Part shown: positions 36,901 through 45,014 of the stretch, piece after piece | How the letters are laid out: every line of letters begins with the position of its first letter | How positions within the stretch are numbered: position 1 is the first letter of the stretch | NCBI RefSeq assembly: GCF_002953935.1 | Contig: NZ_CP026514.1 | Location: 1,054,001 to 1,118,000, forward strand | Direction of reading: 5' to 3' | DNA length: 64,000 nt | Source: Arthrobacter sp. PGP41 | GTDB taxonomy: Bacteria; Actinomycetota; Actinomycetes; Actinomycetales; Micrococcaceae | The notes under the pieces: model-generated | Database searches by the model: none | Told to the model about the DNA's origin: nothing | Seen by the model: the letters and a program-made list of their open reading frames with translations, nothing else | Made by a program: the position numbers and the translations under genes

Positions 36901-37471
36901 GCTTGTTACCGCATCCGCCCGTTCCAGCTACCAGCCTTGGACTGTCCGGCGCTTTGGCGGCCTTGAAGTACTGGACACGCTTCACTCCCGCCGCTCCGTA
37001 ACAGCCGTACGCGAAGCTATCCAAGATGTGATTGCAGCAGAAGGACCTATCCACCAGGAGCGGCTCGCCAAGCTCGTCTGCGCTGCTTTTGAACTCAACA
37101 AGGTGAACTCGCAAAGGGCAAATTCCGTACTCGATGTTTTGGACGAATCACTCCACTATTGCGACGCCGACGGTTTCATCTGGGACGCCTCGGTTGACCG
37201 GGAGATGTGGGAGCAGTTCCGCCCGAACACGGCTGACATCACGAGGAAGCCTGAGCACATCAGCGTTGTCGAAATTCGGAACGCGATGGTCGACATTGTG
37301 CGGCTCTCCGGTGGCATCCCAGTGGACGAGCTCCACCGAGAAACTATCAGGACTTTCGGTGGCAAGCGTTTGACGGCAGGTGTGACAGCCCGCCTGAACG
37401 AAGGACTGCAGTATGGCGTCGACACGAAGAGGCTTGAGCTTCGAGGAGCATTCGTGCAGCTGGTTAGCTAG
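30995..37471 (+). CDS. Hhe-type defence protein: HEPN, transglutaminase-like, DUF4011 helicase, Vsr-like nuclease, DUF3320
   Basis: 2158 residues. Domains in order: a Swt1/HEPN-like N-terminus with the RNRWAH motif (R-x4-H, about 95-100); a transglutaminase-fold segment RLGTCLDTTLVLAAALEFCG...VEGHAFLGYW (about 403-440) with Cys and His; DUF4011 WKNALLDLSLRNRLINF (about 568); a superfamily 1 helicase with GPPGTGKSQT (about 868), VVFDEASQ (about 1495), SWHYRSQDESL (about 1570) and NVAVTRARRQ (about 1738); a Vsr/MTES_1575-like nuclease (about 1800-1895) and a DUF3320-like end. This is the single-protein HEPN-helicase-Vsr architecture known as Hhe. In the nuclease the usual E-x-D strand reads AVLLDSPAW, so the Glu is replaced. 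The ATG at 30995 has GGGGG upstream. The lipase-like gene follows after 47 bp. Confidence 0.85.
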   Translation: MSLSNREYVGRALEALAFGLEPYIAAVLSEVAPGVAWTKIIQHKDENAGRAAQSYAPTDLSLQLRIMTESMGSLGYPFNLPHEARSHTSELRQARNRWAHNETFDDADTFRALDTAGRLAKVIGLDQTHSELAALLTEYQNRSSPSREQPEEAQQGLPAAVAQSDHPEESLPGEPSAHGPAASAPHVVVDVTTADSLSYAMAHNGFRFVRQVKITNNGAEIRGAVVRVEASAQTGRISGDFQQYVDLAAGQTITLDDLNVPVQAATMYELADRQMGKVLVTVHAGADAAVAELGRAETDLTLLPAQLWIAGRGLVSYEFLAAYVQPHHPSIAKLMSEAADILMQTTGSGSFDGYLEDGDRVDQIVFAIAQAMSNRDIRYSMPPASWGLEGQQVRTPAQVLDDRLGTCLDTTLVLAAALEFCGIRPLLWLVEGHAFLGYWREEGSLSTAASDDVPELVSLVQRGFIGLVETTLLTGSQPISAAALRNSPLNRYVESGNDEINAVTDIRRARLDGIYPLPARTMSDAGTYTVVKYVPETKTAPELPKKAASSGGTARTTTDVPPRVVQWKNALLDLSLRNRLINFTDTARFPLAVPTAWMGAFEDLISKGASVSLLPSNQISAIHQERGVRFGKDLPQDELADLLSSKKAVFAEVSEDGYNAKMRGLAYKAKTQLEETGANNLYLALGSLMWELDGRALRSPLVLVPVKLTSAGKNGLYRVTLDETGQSTPNYCLLEKLAQSHDLRIPGLAEPEEDGSGIDLDAAFAAVRTAVSAKGLAFRVENTVDLSMLQFAKFRLWKDLDENWKEFTANSLVKHLISTPTELYSDSVAVTPDVDLDALAAQCPIPADSSQLEAVASAVAGQTFVLEGPPGTGKSQTITNLLTRAIADGKRVLFVAEKRAALDVVQKRLDDVGMGPFSLDLHDKGSKPAVVRAQIKHALELSLSANKQQLETASTDLASVRRGLVRYAHNVHEENGAQLSLYSARTKALTYEPEHATVSLSPELTASLNDSTLESIRQVFRELPEFTDPVRPGPDHPWRFASVAGGEQQEQQLLALGIRLNEALNALRPTPGLPPVLDAAQTPADVATLATLLQDRDVPLVTLDVVRSSDWSVNAEQLEKLVTAFASVQHPGLEQVAPAAMDLPLPEILGRAQHAAASGFWGRKKRLLAVAAELSSVLVPGAEIRHKELVPLLEKLVAVQHEVSGLRATRGSLPGLPADQQWNPLTPDAQADLRHRISWLRWAAQAVQPASEPAVAGFQSELRTFLTDAPDVHQNVVGWLRELSHAWEEFLKIQGVGSDDLRAWTGERGFLARWWETSVPRRLDAAGSVPLTRWFELVRHVEPLRAAGLLDARIAILDGELEADDAAAAFERGLAEGSLAERRIATGLADFDPTVHERTIERFTTRAEAVRELLKTNLAAGVLRSRTVSSSSTSGRMGELQRQLTRQRGGLSVRKLMEHYADLITGIMPCTLVSPDSVARFFPAKAGLFDIVVFDEASQIRVADAVGAMGRGASVVVVGDSKQMPPTSFAEISSDAGSDGDAEISVVEDMESILSECVEARVPRQWLSWHYRSQDESLIAFSNQQYYDSKLSSFPGPSHGAANAGVRGHGVNFVRVDGQFNRSGPSKVLRTNPVEAAAVVAEIRRRFDADSAGTPSVGVVTFNLQQRALIEGLLRDTEDPRIVAALDEDSEGLFVKNLENVQGDERDVILFSTGFSKNDKGYLPLNFGPLNRSGGERRLNVAVTRARRQVIVFSSFNPADLRSEETSSVGIKHLRSYLDLAEQGTAALPYDGRRAASIDLHREEIADALRDRGFVVAADVGLSDFKVDISVAVPDNPNRPLMAVLLDSPAWAARRTAGDRDGLPRDVLTRMMRWPSVERVWLPAWLADRDAVLDKLEAALEGAYVAAAPASEPQDALAGGTPAVTRSGRRAAEDAAPEQEFVLVAGKDTSPAGQGTLLEAVQANPRPVALVTASARSSYQPWTVRRFGGLEVLDTLHSRRSVTAVREAIQDVIAAEGPIHQERLAKLVCAAFELNKVNSQRANSVLDVLDESLHYCDADGFIWDASVDREMWEQFRPNTADITRKPEHISVVEIRNAMVDIVRLSGGIPVDELHRETIRTFGGKRLTAGVTARLNEGLQYGVDTKRLELRGAFVQLVS

Positions 37472-37518
37472 GCGAATATGGCATTTAGGCAATCATTCAA
37501 ATTTTGATCGGAGTTCCC

Positions 37519-39372
37519 ATGTCCCAAGAACCTACACTGCTCTTTCTGCACGGCGTCGGAGACGGAAACAGAGACCGTGCCTGGCTGACTGGCCTTGAGG
37601 CGGCGTTATCGCGCCTGGGGTATCCGGCCATAAACCCTGAACGCGTACTTGCGCCCAGGTATGCTCACGCACTCAGGGACAGTGATGAATCCTTCCCTCT
37701 TCCCAAGATCAACGTCAAGCAGCCTGCGAGGGACAAGGTCCGCCAGAATCGCCGGGACTTTGAGCGACGCACAGCTGCGCTTGAGTTTCGGCTAGGAAGA
37801 CATGACCACGGAACCGGCTGGGGTGGCGCCGAACTAGTGGTTAACGGGGCGGCGAACCTTCCCGGTTTCGCGCAAGTCCGAAAGTACCTAGGTGACGCTG
37901 ACGTCAGAGCACAGGTTCTGCGGCTCCTCCTCAGCAAACTGCCCGCAGCCGGCCGGATAGTAATTGTTGGCCATAGCCTAGGGTCAGTAATTGCTGCAGA
38001 CCTGATTCAGCGGTTACCAAAAGAGCTCGAGGTGGTCGGCATGATCACCATCGGCAGCCCACTGGCGAGCGGCAGATTCAATGTCGACAAACTGCGCGAA
38101 AATATGCAGGAGCCGCCCACCAACTTGGCTTGGTGGGCAAATTTCTGGAACGTGCTGGACCCAGTAGCGGCCCACAGAGGCCTGTCGTCGGTGTACAACT
38201 GGATGCTTGACTTCCGAATTGGAACTGGATTTAACCACCACGTGCACGACGCCGAAGCGTACCTTTCACACGATGCCGTCGCCGAAGCCGTGGGGTTTGG
38301 GCTCTTCGGATCCAAGTCCAAGGAAATCGTCCTCGCGGAGCGAGGTCTCGATATTCAACTGGATGCGTCTGAACTGACTGCCTTGGTGGCACTGCGTTAT
38401 GCCCATCTGCTCAAGGAACGGCTGGACGGCGAACAGGGTATTCGATTTGCTGGAGCGTTGCGGCAGGTGCAGGCCACAGTCGTCGACGAAATTCGTCAAA
38501 GGAATAAGGAAGCGGGGAGGCCGCTGCCCTCTCAAGTTGCAAGGCTGGCCTTCGACGCATCCGACTCGAATGCGAACGTCCCTGAGCCCCTGCCGAGCCG
38601 TCATCTCACTAAAGAGGAGGCGGTAACGCTGTTGACAGTTCTGGCATCCGAAAATGTGATCCGGCCCTTTGACATCAATGTAGACCGCGGTAAATGGCTC
38701 GGCGCAATGCGGGAGCTTACCTCGGAGATGGGGTTGGGCAGCCAGTACGGTTCTCACGTTTTTGAGGCTGCCAAGGAGGCCCAAGATGTGCTCAGTGGAG
38801 CGCTCGTGATTGATTGGAAGAAATGGGGAGCACTCGGCGCGGGTGCCGTTGCACTAGTCGTTGCTACCGGCGGCCTAGCCCTGGCTGCGGCACCTGGGGT
38901 AGTCGGGGCCGCAGTCATCACAAGTGCCCTGGCCGGATTCGGTCCTGGAGGAATGATTGGTGGACTTCTAACTGCGGGAACGCTGGTAGGTGCGGGTGGT
39001 GGTGGCATCGCCTTCAGCCTTGCCAGCCCCGGCACTTCAGCCGAAACGGTCGAAGCAGTGATTCAGCGCCGCTTGGCGGCAGCGATACTGCGCCAGCGGC
39101 AAAAGCTTGAACCGGACTACACGTTGTGGAGCATCCTAACTTCAAATGAGATAACAGTCCGCCGCGAATATGAGCGGCTGGACGAGTTCTCCGATGAGTC
39201 CTCTCAGGCACTGAAAGAGCTGAAGAAGAAGCTCGAGACAATTGGGAGGGCAATGAAGTACTTGTCCGAGAACGGCCTTGAGCCGAGGCTAGTTGAAGAT
39301 CCAGCGGAAGATGCAGCGGACCTGGCGGAGGGCCCGGACACTGCTGCTCGCCAGCCCTCACCACTTAGCTAG
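37519..39372 (+). CDS. Alpha/beta-hydrolase (lipase-like) with glycine-rich membrane segment
   Basis: 617 residues from the ATG at 37519 (CGGAG upstream). The N-terminus LLFLHGVGDGNRDRAW (oxyanion-type HG) and the nucleophile elbow VIVGHSLGSV (about 149-158) mark a serine alpha/beta hydrolase; HHVHDAEAYLSHDAV near 240 may hold the catalytic His. The C-terminal part has a long hydrophobic Gly/Ala stretch (about 434-504: GALGAGAVALVVATGGLALA through AGTLVGAGGGG) that could span or insert in the membrane, then a charged coiled tail. It is 47 bp downstream of the Hhe gene in the same direction, so it may be a partner. A membrane-acting lipase effector is inference; no family name is certain. Confidence 0.7.
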   Translation: MSQEPTLLFLHGVGDGNRDRAWLTGLEAALSRLGYPAINPERVLAPRYAHALRDSDESFPLPKINVKQPARDKVRQNRRDFERRTAALEFRLGRHDHGTGWGGAELVVNGAANLPGFAQVRKYLGDADVRAQVLRLLLSKLPAAGRIVIVGHSLGSVIAADLIQRLPKELEVVGMITIGSPLASGRFNVDKLRENMQEPPTNLAWWANFWNVLDPVAAHRGLSSVYNWMLDFRIGTGFNHHVHDAEAYLSHDAVAEAVGFGLFGSKSKEIVLAERGLDIQLDASELTALVALRYAHLLKERLDGEQGIRFAGALRQVQATVVDEIRQRNKEAGRPLPSQVARLAFDASDSNANVPEPLPSRHLTKEEAVTLLTVLASENVIRPFDINVDRGKWLGAMRELTSEMGLGSQYGSHVFEAAKEAQDVLSGALVIDWKKWGALGAGAVALVVATGGLALAAAPGVVGAAVITSALAGFGPGGMIGGLLTAGTLVGAGGGGIAFSLASPGTSAETVEAVIQRRLAAAILRQRQKLEPDYTLWSILTSNEITVRREYERLDEFSDESSQALKELKKKLETIGRAMKYLSENGLEPRLVEDPAEDAADLAEGPDTAARQPSPLS

Positions 39373-39568
39373 GCGTACTGTTTACCGAGGTTGGGAACGC
39401 ACAGCTCACCGCCTTATGCCGAGGGCCGGCGGGCGCGTCATAATCGCCCAGTTCTTGATCTTACAAATGGTTTGAGGGGACTTGGCTCGGCGATCTGTTA
39501 CGGCCGGCCGGCCGTTCCGTACTGTGACCACCCCAGGGCGTTTCGACGTCAAATGAAAATGGAGACTC

Positions 39569-40201
39569 ATGCTTATAAAGTTGTTCAGAGCGCGGTTCCG
39601 GCTTTGGCCTGTTCTGCTGATCATCGTGCTGGTTGTTGCGGGAACAGGCGCCGCATTCGCATCCGGTGCACTTAACGCGCGCGTACTCAGTTCGATGTTC
39701 ACCAGCAGCTCGCACGAACGCGATTCGCAGGTGGTTCAGTCTGTTACGCGCTTGCAAGAGGTCGCCCTGCTCAGCCTTCACATGGAGGGTATCTCGAGGC
39801 ACGAAAGCAATGGAGAGATTTTCGGTGTGGCCATACCCGCGAGCGAGAAAACGACCCTGATCCAGTATCAATTCGACGCGAAATTGGGCATCGATGGGGC
39901 ACAGGTGACGATCGAACCCACCGGTCCAAAGTCCTATCGGTTGACCATTCCTCAATTCATTGGCATCGGCTTCGACAAGCCCACGTTCGAGGACCCCCTC
40001 GAGAGCAACAACGCGCTTGGCTGGCTGGCAACGCCAGCAGTTGAAACTCGCATGGTCAACAACATCCTCAGTGACGAGAACAAGCAGAAGTACATCTCCC
40101 AAAACGAAGCAGCGCTGAAGGAGCAGGCCAAGGTTTTCTACTCCGGGCTCATCGCAAGCGTTGATCCCGGAATCACCGTCGACTTCGCGTTCGCAGGATA
40201 G
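39569..40201 (+). CDS. DUF4230-like membrane-anchored protein
   Basis: 210 residues. One N-terminal transmembrane segment (LWPVLLIIVLVVAGTGAAFA, about 12-31) is followed by an extracytoplasmic domain: VTRLQEVALLSLHMEGIS, then a middle strand pattern (IPASEKTTLIQYQFDAKLGIDGAQVTI...YRLTIPQF) that resembles DUF4230. Function is unknown. GGAG lies upstream of the ATG. It sits between the lipase-like gene and the converging Wadjet operon. The family call is from pattern only. Confidence 0.55.
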   Translation: MLIKLFRARFRLWPVLLIIVLVVAGTGAAFASGALNARVLSSMFTSSSHERDSQVVQSVTRLQEVALLSLHMEGISRHESNGEIFGVAIPASEKTTLIQYQFDAKLGIDGAQVTIEPTGPKSYRLTIPQFIGIGFDKPTFEDPLESNNALGWLATPAVETRMVNNILSDENKQKYISQNEAALKEQAKVFYSGLIASVDPGITVDFAFAG

Positions 40202-40378
40202 ATGCCGACACTCCGCATGAAGAGCAGCCGTCGTCGGCTTAACAGCGAACACGTTTGAGCACCTCGAAGCGTTCAATCCCGGACACAGGATAGGGCGGAT
40301 TGATTCAAAAACGATGGTGGCTGTTGAGCAGTCGCTCGCTGTCTTTCTCGGCCTGGCCCGGTAGCTGGGATACGGACT

Positions 40379-41617
40379 TCAGGCCTCCAGCTCTTCGAGC
40401 GCCCAGCACCAGTTGATCAGTTCCTGCTCCAGACGAATATTCGAGCCATAGGTGCTGTTCCCCAGCGACTCGTATAGCGCCGCTTCTGCCGCCGTCAGCC
40501 TAGCAAGCGCCGCCCGCGAGGGCGATTCTTCCTTGCCCCAAGCATCCCTGTGTGCAAGCAGGGTTCTCTCATCCATTAGTACACTCTCCACGTGCGGATG
40601 GACGGCCCGGAGCTGGTCGAGGATCCGGAAGCCGTGGGTGTCAATGTCGCCCCAGTAGAGGACCCGGCAGTCACGGAGCCAGGCGGCGTCCCGCAGGGAA
40701 GAGAATCCGTACCCGCCCCCAAAAAGTGCCAGCGTCCCTGGGCGGTCGGGGAGCGCCAGGAAATTGACCTGGTTTTCCGTTGCGATGACGGTATCCACGG
40801 GCAGCCGCAACCCGCCGAACGCTTCGGCTGTCAATGTAATGTCCCGCGCCCCACCGAACTGGTCAATTTCAGGATCCAACAGACGAAACCTCACTAACTC
40901 CGGAGGGTGCAGGAACCCGTGCCGTCGTGCGAATCTCGCCGCAGGTGTCCTTCCTGCGCTGTCTTCGAGCCCCGCATCATGATCCGGGGACTCCAGCTCG
41001 TCGTCACCTGCGGACATTTCCTGGTCGCGGGAAGAAGGCTCGACGGTGGCCAGCATTTGGTCAATAACCTGCTGGTGCCGCTCGATGAACTTCGTGTGCA
41101 CCCCGGGCAGGCCCAACTGGCGGACGTAGATACCGGGCGCCGGGTTGTCCCGCAGCCACAAAGCTATACGCGCCGCAGTCACGGCCGCCGGGCCCAGTTC
41201 GAGGAGCTTCAGCGGCCGCCTCGCTGCCCAGTCCACCAGCTGAGGATCCAGTCCGGCCAGGCCCTCGGTCAGAGACCGGAAGACGCCGACCTCCCGCGCC
41301 TTCCCAACAAAGCCGATCTCGTCCTCAACAGTGGCAAATACAGCCGCGGCGGGAACGGAATTGGCCCCCACAGTCCGCCGCCCGGACTCCACCGTCTCCA
41401 AAGAGTAGGCACCTGCCCCGGAAAAAAGCTCAGCTGCCCACGCGCGGACCGTCTCGTAATCGCTGAGTAGTTCTGCCGCCGTCGGACGCTTCAACGGACG
41501 ACGGCGGGGGTACAGTCCGCTGGGCTCCAGCAGCTCCCGGAGGAGTGAACCGCTGCCCCACGCCTTCAGCGACAGGGCCCTCAGGTCCGCCAGCGTGGTC
41601 CACGCCTTAGCGGCCAC
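40379..41617 (-). CDS. jetD: Wadjet JetD, Toprim-type nuclease subunit
   Basis: 412 residues from a GTG start. The N-terminal part fits DUF3322 and the C-terminal part DUF2220, a topoisomerase VI A/Toprim-like fold: TENQVNFLALP (Glu near 280) and YWGDIDTHGFRILDQL (D-x-D near 325). JetD is the nuclease that cuts circular plasmid DNA after loop extrusion by JetABC. The start overlaps the jetC stop by 11 bp. Last gene of the operon. Confidence 0.92.
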   Translation of the reverse strand: MAAKAWTTLADLRALSLKAWGSGSLLRELLEPSGLYPRRRPLKRPTAAELLSDYETVRAWAAELFSGAGAYSLETVESGRRTVGANSVPAAAVFATVEDEIGFVGKAREVGVFRSLTEGLAGLDPQLVDWAARRPLKLLELGPAAVTAARIALWLRDNPAPGIYVRQLGLPGVHTKFIERHQQVIDQMLATVEPSSRDQEMSAGDDELESPDHDAGLEDSAGRTPAARFARRHGFLHPPELVRFRLLDPEIDQFGGARDITLTAEAFGGLRLPVDTVIATENQVNFLALPDRPGTLALFGGGYGFSSLRDAAWLRDCRVLYWGDIDTHGFRILDQLRAVHPHVESVLMDERTLLAHRDAWGKEESPSRAALARLTAAEAALYESLGNSTYGSNIRLEQELINWCWALEELEA

Positions 41618-44600
41618 GCCGGTCCTTCTCCTCGCGGTACTCCTGGATGGTCATGTTACGCAATTGGGAATCGTCACCGCTGGTGTTGGCCACGAAACCC
41701 ACATGCGAGACAAACGGCTCGATCACGTGGATCTTCTGCAGGGGTGTGACGATCAGCAGCTGCAGCTTCATCCGCTGGAACAGCTCCAGCCCGTACCTGG
41801 CGGACTCGTCCGAGCCCCGACCGAACGCCTCGTCAATCACCACGAACCGGAAGCTCCTGCCGCTGCCGGCATTCCTGCCCGCTCCCTTGCCGGACCCCAG
41901 CCCGAACTGGAACGCCAGGGCCGCCGCCAGGATGGTGTACGCCAGCTTCTCCTTCTGACCGCCGGACTTGCCGCCCGAATCCGTGAAGTGCTCGTATTCC
42001 TCGCCGGTCTCCGTCCACTTCTCCGACGCCGAGAATGTGAACCAGTTCCGCACGTCGGTCACCTTCGCCGTCCATTTCCGGTCGAGGTCAGTCAGTCCTT
42101 CCCGGCCGCGGAACCTGTCAATAAGCCGCTCCACCTGCAGGTACTTCTGCTCGGAGTACTGATCGGTCCCGCCGATGGTCCCCTCCGAGCACGCCCGCAG
42201 GTCGCTGCCGAACTCCCGCACGTCCTGGTCCGACGTGGCCTGGTGCTCCAGCTGGATGTGCCGGCCCGTGTTGTACGGAATACCGGCCAGGGACTGGTTG
42301 ATCTCGCCGATCCGGTCAATGATGTTCTGCCGACGGCTGTCCAGGAACGCATTGAACGCCACCACCTCGCGGATGGTGTTTTGGTTCAGCAGGTCCTTGA
42401 ACTGGTTCTCGAACCGGGGCAGGTCGTTGCCCACCAGCTGCTCCAGCAGCCGGTTGTAGTCCGCCGCGGCCTCCAAAGAGGCGTCGACGTCGGTGGTTTC
42501 GTTCGGGTACTTGTTGCGGAAGTCCGCCATCTTAGTGACGGTGCTCTCCGCTGCACGGGCGATCCTCTTCGACAGCGCGTCGATGGTGTCCGTCAGCCCG
42601 TTCCGCACAGTGCTTTCCACAGCGGCAGTGTTCTTATAGGTGAGCGGTTTGTCCCCCAGCGTTGTTGCGGTGAGGCGTTCGACGGCGGCCAGCACCCCCG
42701 TGTCGTCAGTCATCGGCGTGTCAACCAGGACGGCCCGGCACTCCTCAATTGCCTCGGCGATGTCTCTAGCGGCGCCCTGGTTAGTCCCGATGTTGCGTTG
42801 GTTCTTTTCGGCTCGAGATTCAGTTTGTTCGAGTCGCCGGGAGATTTCTTCCTTCGTGCCCATGAGCTGTTGCAGGACGTCGCTGGTGGTTTCCAAGGCC
42901 CGCTTTTCCGCCTTCAGATCCTCGATGGTGCGGGCCGTCGCCTGCCAGCTGATCTCACCGAATTCCGTGACGGAACCCACCACACCGAGCTGCCGGTTGT
43001 GCCGGCCCAGAGACCCCATCTCACCGTTGACACGGTCAAGCTGCCCGGCCACAACCTTCAGCTGGCCCTGTACCCCATCCAGATCGGCGCGGAACCCGGC
43101 GATCTTGTCATGGTTGTCCCAGCCCAGCACGTAGTTGCGCCGGTCCGCCAGGTCCTTGCGGTCGTCCTTCTCATGCCGGCCGCGCCCGCCTTTGAGCTGA
43201 CCGTTGGCAGTCAACGCCTTGGGGTACCGGCGGAAGTCGGCCATGTTCTCGCAACAGAAGTAGTCAAACCGGCTGCTGAGCTCGTCCTGTAGGAAGTCCC
43301 GGAACGGGGTGCCCTGCTTGATGGCGATCTTCGCCGCCAGCGTGCCCGGCTCGGCGGCCGTGGGCGTGTAGGACTCGCCCATCCTCAGGTACGCCAACCG
43401 GCCGCGCAGGTTGTTCGCGTCCACCCAGCTGCTGACAGCGGCGTAGTGCTCCGCGGGGACCAGGAGCGAGAGGGCAAACCCGTGGAGGGTCCGCTCAGCG
43501 GCGCCCTCCCATGCGGCCTCGCCTTCGCGGACCTTGAGCAGTTCGCCCACGTAGGGCAGATCGCTGTCCGTGATCCCGATGCCTTCGCAGAGCCTCCGGC
43601 GGATATCCAGCTGGGGGAGCGGAATCAGGTTGCGCCGGGCCTGCAGGCTGGTGAGCTCGGCTTTGATCTCCCCGGACCTGGTGGTGAGGCCTGCCTGCTG
43701 TATGGACAGGGTGGTGCGCGTTTCATGGAGCGCCTCGGAGCGCGCCGCCAAGTCCCGTTCCACCCCGGCGAGCCCCGCCCGGTTCGCGTCGAAGAGGACA
43801 CGGTCCTCGGGGGCCTGCAGGCCAAGGTCCGATGCCGCGGCCGAGTAGGCCTCGAACCGCTGTTTCTGCTCGGCCGACTTGGCAGCCAAAGCGGCAAGTT
43901 CGGCGTCAATCGCGGCGAGCCGTCCGCCGCCGTTGGTGCGGATGTCATCCTCCACCCCGGCCAGGACCAGGCGCAGCTGCTTGATCTCACGGGTCAGCCG
44001 GTCCGAATCCTCCTGCAGCCGCACCCCGGTGCGATCCAGCTCGGCCTGGTGCTCCAGGCTCAGCTGCAGTTTTCGGTCCGTGAACCACGGATGCAGCTGG
44101 TCGCGTTGTTTGCGCGCCAGCTCATCGTCGGCTGTCAGCGCGGCATGGAGTGCGGCGCCCTCCGTGATGGGTGTCAGCAGGGCGATCTGGTCCTTGGCCC
44201 GGAGGACGGCGTCGTGGGCTTTTTTTAGGTCGTCGAAGTGGTGGATCAGGTTGGTGATGCGGGTGGCGACGTCATCCTCCTCCAGCATGTTGCCGCGGAC
44301 GAACGAGGTGATGTTCTCCACCTGCTTCATGGACACCGTGCGGTGGAACAGCTCCATGGCCTGGTTGCCGCTGATCCCGAACTGGCGCTTGAAGGCCGCT
44401 GCGTACGGATCGAAGGAATCCTGGACCGACACACCGGCGGCGCGTAGCTTCTTCTTCAGCTTCAGCGGGTCCTGGCCGAAATTGCTGAAGTCGGCAGCGA
44501 TGGACTGGTCCGCTTCCGCGAGCGAGTAGAACCGGTTGGGCTGCCCTGCCTCCTGAGTAGCCCACAACGTGATGCCCAGCGTGACCCACTTGCCGAGCAC

Positions 44601-45014
44601 GGCGTTGTGGAAGACGCCCAGCACCACCGTTAGCTGGCCGGTGGCGCGCAAAGGTACCGGCTTGGAGTACTCTCCACCGGCGCTCCGGGCGCTCTTGTGG
44701 AACCCCCGGACGTACGACATGAGGGAGCGCTCCTTCTTCTGCGCCCCTGCGGCCTTGTTGTACTCGATTTTGTGCGCCGGAAGCAGCAGTGTGGTGATCG
44801 CATCCACCACCGTGGACTTCCCCGAACCGATGTCGCCGGTGAGCAGGCTGTTCGCCCCGTCCAGTCGGAACGTGCGCACCCCCTGATGGAAGGTGCCCCA
44901 GTTGAGCAACTCCAGGCGGTGCAGCCGGAAGCCCGGGGGAGTGCCGCCGTCGGCAGCTGTTTCATCCAGACTGAAGAGGCTGTCCTGCAAGTCCGTGGCC
45001 AGTTCCGCCGTCAC
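41607..45014 (-). CDS. jetC: Wadjet JetC, SMC/MukB-like ATPase
   Basis: 1135 residues. Walker A SLLTGDIGSGKSTVVDA lies near 63, the ABC signature SGGQKEKLAYT near 1016 and Walker B FVVIDEAFGRGSDES near 1057, with long coiled coils between, interrupted by a hinge region. This is the SMC-like motor that forms a MukBEF-like complex with JetA and JetB, extrudes DNA loops and detects small circular DNA. Its start overlaps the jetB stop (ATGA). Confidence 0.95.
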   Translation of the reverse strand: MTAELATDLQDSLFSLDETAADGGTPPGFRLHRLELLNWGTFHQGVRTFRLDGANSLLTGDIGSGKSTVVDAITTLLLPAHKIEYNKAAGAQKKERSLMSYVRGFHKSARSAGGEYSKPVPLRATGQLTVVLGVFHNAVLGKWVTLGITLWATQEAGQPNRFYSLAEADQSIAADFSNFGQDPLKLKKKLRAAGVSVQDSFDPYAAAFKRQFGISGNQAMELFHRTVSMKQVENITSFVRGNMLEEDDVATRITNLIHHFDDLKKAHDAVLRAKDQIALLTPITEGAALHAALTADDELARKQRDQLHPWFTDRKLQLSLEHQAELDRTGVRLQEDSDRLTREIKQLRLVLAGVEDDIRTNGGGRLAAIDAELAALAAKSAEQKQRFEAYSAAASDLGLQAPEDRVLFDANRAGLAGVERDLAARSEALHETRTTLSIQQAGLTTRSGEIKAELTSLQARRNLIPLPQLDIRRRLCEGIGITDSDLPYVGELLKVREGEAAWEGAAERTLHGFALSLLVPAEHYAAVSSWVDANNLRGRLAYLRMGESYTPTAAEPGTLAAKIAIKQGTPFRDFLQDELSSRFDYFCCENMADFRRYPKALTANGQLKGGRGRHEKDDRKDLADRRNYVLGWDNHDKIAGFRADLDGVQGQLKVVAGQLDRVNGEMGSLGRHNRQLGVVGSVTEFGEISWQATARTIEDLKAEKRALETTSDVLQQLMGTKEEISRRLEQTESRAEKNQRNIGTNQGAARDIAEAIEECRAVLVDTPMTDDTGVLAAVERLTATTLGDKPLTYKNTAAVESTVRNGLTDTIDALSKRIARAAESTVTKMADFRNKYPNETTDVDASLEAAADYNRLLEQLVGNDLPRFENQFKDLLNQNTIREVVAFNAFLDSRRQNIIDRIGEINQSLAGIPYNTGRHIQLEHQATSDQDVREFGSDLRACSEGTIGGTDQYSEQKYLQVERLIDRFRGREGLTDLDRKWTAKVTDVRNWFTFSASEKWTETGEEYEHFTDSGGKSGGQKEKLAYTILAAALAFQFGLGSGKGAGRNAGSGRSFRFVVIDEAFGRGSDESARYGLELFQRMKLQLLIVTPLQKIHVIEPFVSHVGFVANTSGDDSQLRNMTIQEYREEKDRRGR

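Noticed and set aside
39500..39515. Perfect palindrome ACGGCCGGCCGGCCGT
   Set aside because: A GGCC run of this kind is common in high-GC DNA; no T tract or promoter is next to it, so no function is assigned.
41595..43292. Long plus-strand open frame opposite jetC
   Set aside because: Shadow of the SMC-like gene; low-complexity Val/Leu/Arg composition and no ribosome-binding site.
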